This document shows, one piece after another, positions 63,450-64,000 of a stretch of 64,000 nucleotides of DNA; within the stretch, counting starts at the first letter, position 1; every line of letters starts with the position of its first letter. The DNA comes from Pseudomonas sp. TH15. GTDB taxonomy: Bacteria; Pseudomonadota; Gammaproteobacteria; Pseudomonadales; Pseudomonadaceae. The translations under genes were made by a program, and so were the position numbers. The stretch spans positions 2,284,001 through 2,348,000 of the forward strand of contig NZ_JAEKEL010000001.1 in NCBI RefSeq assembly GCF_016651105.1, written 5' to 3'. Below the pieces are notes generated by a model. That model saw only the letters and a program-made list of their open reading frames with translations, did not search any database and was not told the DNA's origin.

Positions 63450-64000
63450 TTAGTTGTGAGCGTGCAGCGCTTCGTTCAGTTCGATGGCCGATTTGTGGGT
63501 TTTGCATTCCACGGCACCGGTCTCCGAATTGCGGCGGAACAGCAGGTCAGGTTGACCGGCCAGTTCACGGGCCTTCACGACTTTGACCAGTTTGTTGTTT
63601 TCGTCCAGCAGCGCGACCTTGGTGCCAGCGGTCACGTACAGGCCCGATTCAACGGTGTTGCGGTCGCCCAACGGGATACCGATACCGGCGTTGGCACCGA
63701 TCAGGCAGCCTTCGCCCACCTTGATCACCATGTTGCCGCCACCCGACAGGGTGCCCATGGTCGAGCAACCGCCGCCCAGGTCCGAACCCTTGCCGACGAA
63801 CACGCCAGCCGACACGCGACCTTCGATCATGCCCGGGCCTTCGGTGCCGGCGTTGAAGTTGACGAAACCTTCGTGCATTACGGTGGTGCCTTCGCCCACG
63901 TAGGCGCCCAGGCGGATACGCGCTGCGTCAGCAATACGCACGCCGGCCGGAACCACGTAGTCGGTCATTTTCGGGAACTTGTCCACCGAGAACACTTCCA
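63450..64000 (-). CDS. dapD: Tetrahydrodipicolinate N-succinyltransferase (C-terminal part; gene runs off the right edge)
   Basis: 183 codons are visible and the frame is open to the window end ([11 protein letters not shown] at the edge), so the start is outside. Left-handed beta-helix hexapeptide repeats are plain: [64 protein letters not shown]. The C-terminus [20 protein letters not shown] is typical of the pseudomonad DapD. It acts in the same succinylase lysine/DAP branch as dapE in this window. Confidence 0.93.
   Translation of the reverse strand, partial: EVFSVDKFPKMTDYVVPAGVRIADAARIRLGAYVGEGTTVMHEGFVNFNAGTEGPGMIEGRVSAGVFVGKGSDLGGGCSTMGTLSGGGNMVIKVGEGCLIGANAGIGIPLGDRNTVESGLYVTAGTKVALLDENNKLVKVVKARELAGQPDLLFRRNSETGAVECKTHKSAIELNEALHAHN

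Overview
The window looks like chromosome of a fluorescent pseudomonad (Pseudomonas fluorescens group, not P. aeruginosa). The evidence is the complete wsp chemosensory operon followed by prfB-lysS, the mexL-mexJK efflux locus, the pairs ppc/adk/tsaB and csdA/csdE/tcdA, an ndvB-type GH17-GT2 glucan synthase, and at least fourteen REP-type palindromes of three sequence classes. I see no rRNA, tRNA, CRISPR array, prophage or IS transposase. Both window ends cut genes: a solute-binding protein on the left and dapD on the right.

Layout. 0-3.6 kb: polyamine catabolism (solute-binding protein, patD) with a LysR regulator and a YebE-like protein. 3.6-17 kb: an orphan type VI secretion (T6SS) island on the minus strand. 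It has hcp, vgrG, a DUF4123 adaptor, one intact 1263-residue VasX/BTH_I2691-type pore-forming effector, and then about 5.8 kb of visibly AT-richer DNA with partial and complete immunity-like membrane genes alternating with broken effector C-termini. 17.2-25.7 kb: wspABCDEFR, with overlapping genes from wspA to wspF. 26-28.7 kb: prfB, with its own +1 frameshift, and lysS. 28.8-35.2 kb: small regulators and envelope lipoproteins. 35.4-44.2 kb: ppc, adk, tsaB, DUF72, a PEP-mutase-family enzyme, extensin-like and rsmJ. 44.3-49.2 kb: mexL / mexJK. 49.2-50 kb: repeats. 50-57.8 kb: a Fic protein, DUF4197, a YbaY-like lipoprotein, plsB, a cold-shock protein, rlmA and dapE. 58-64 kb: ndvB-like, tcdA, csdE, csdA, dapD.

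The most unusual part is 3.65-9.42 kb. Downstream of the intact effector I find two effector C-terminal remnants and four immunity-like genes or pieces, ordered as [effector tail - immunity] cassettes and containing a ~232-bp direct repeat. The immunity gene directly coupled to the intact effector (TAATG overlap) is out of frame, but a -1 slip at an in-frame A AAA AAG heptamer would restore a ~354-residue protein homologous to the intact immunity paralogue. A second immunity gene has a better start (ATG directly after a TAA) that is out of frame by one C in a five-C run. Upstream of hcp are a candidate sigma-54 promoter and three copies of the dyad TGCGCAA-N4-TTGCGCA, which look like enhancer-binding-protein sites.
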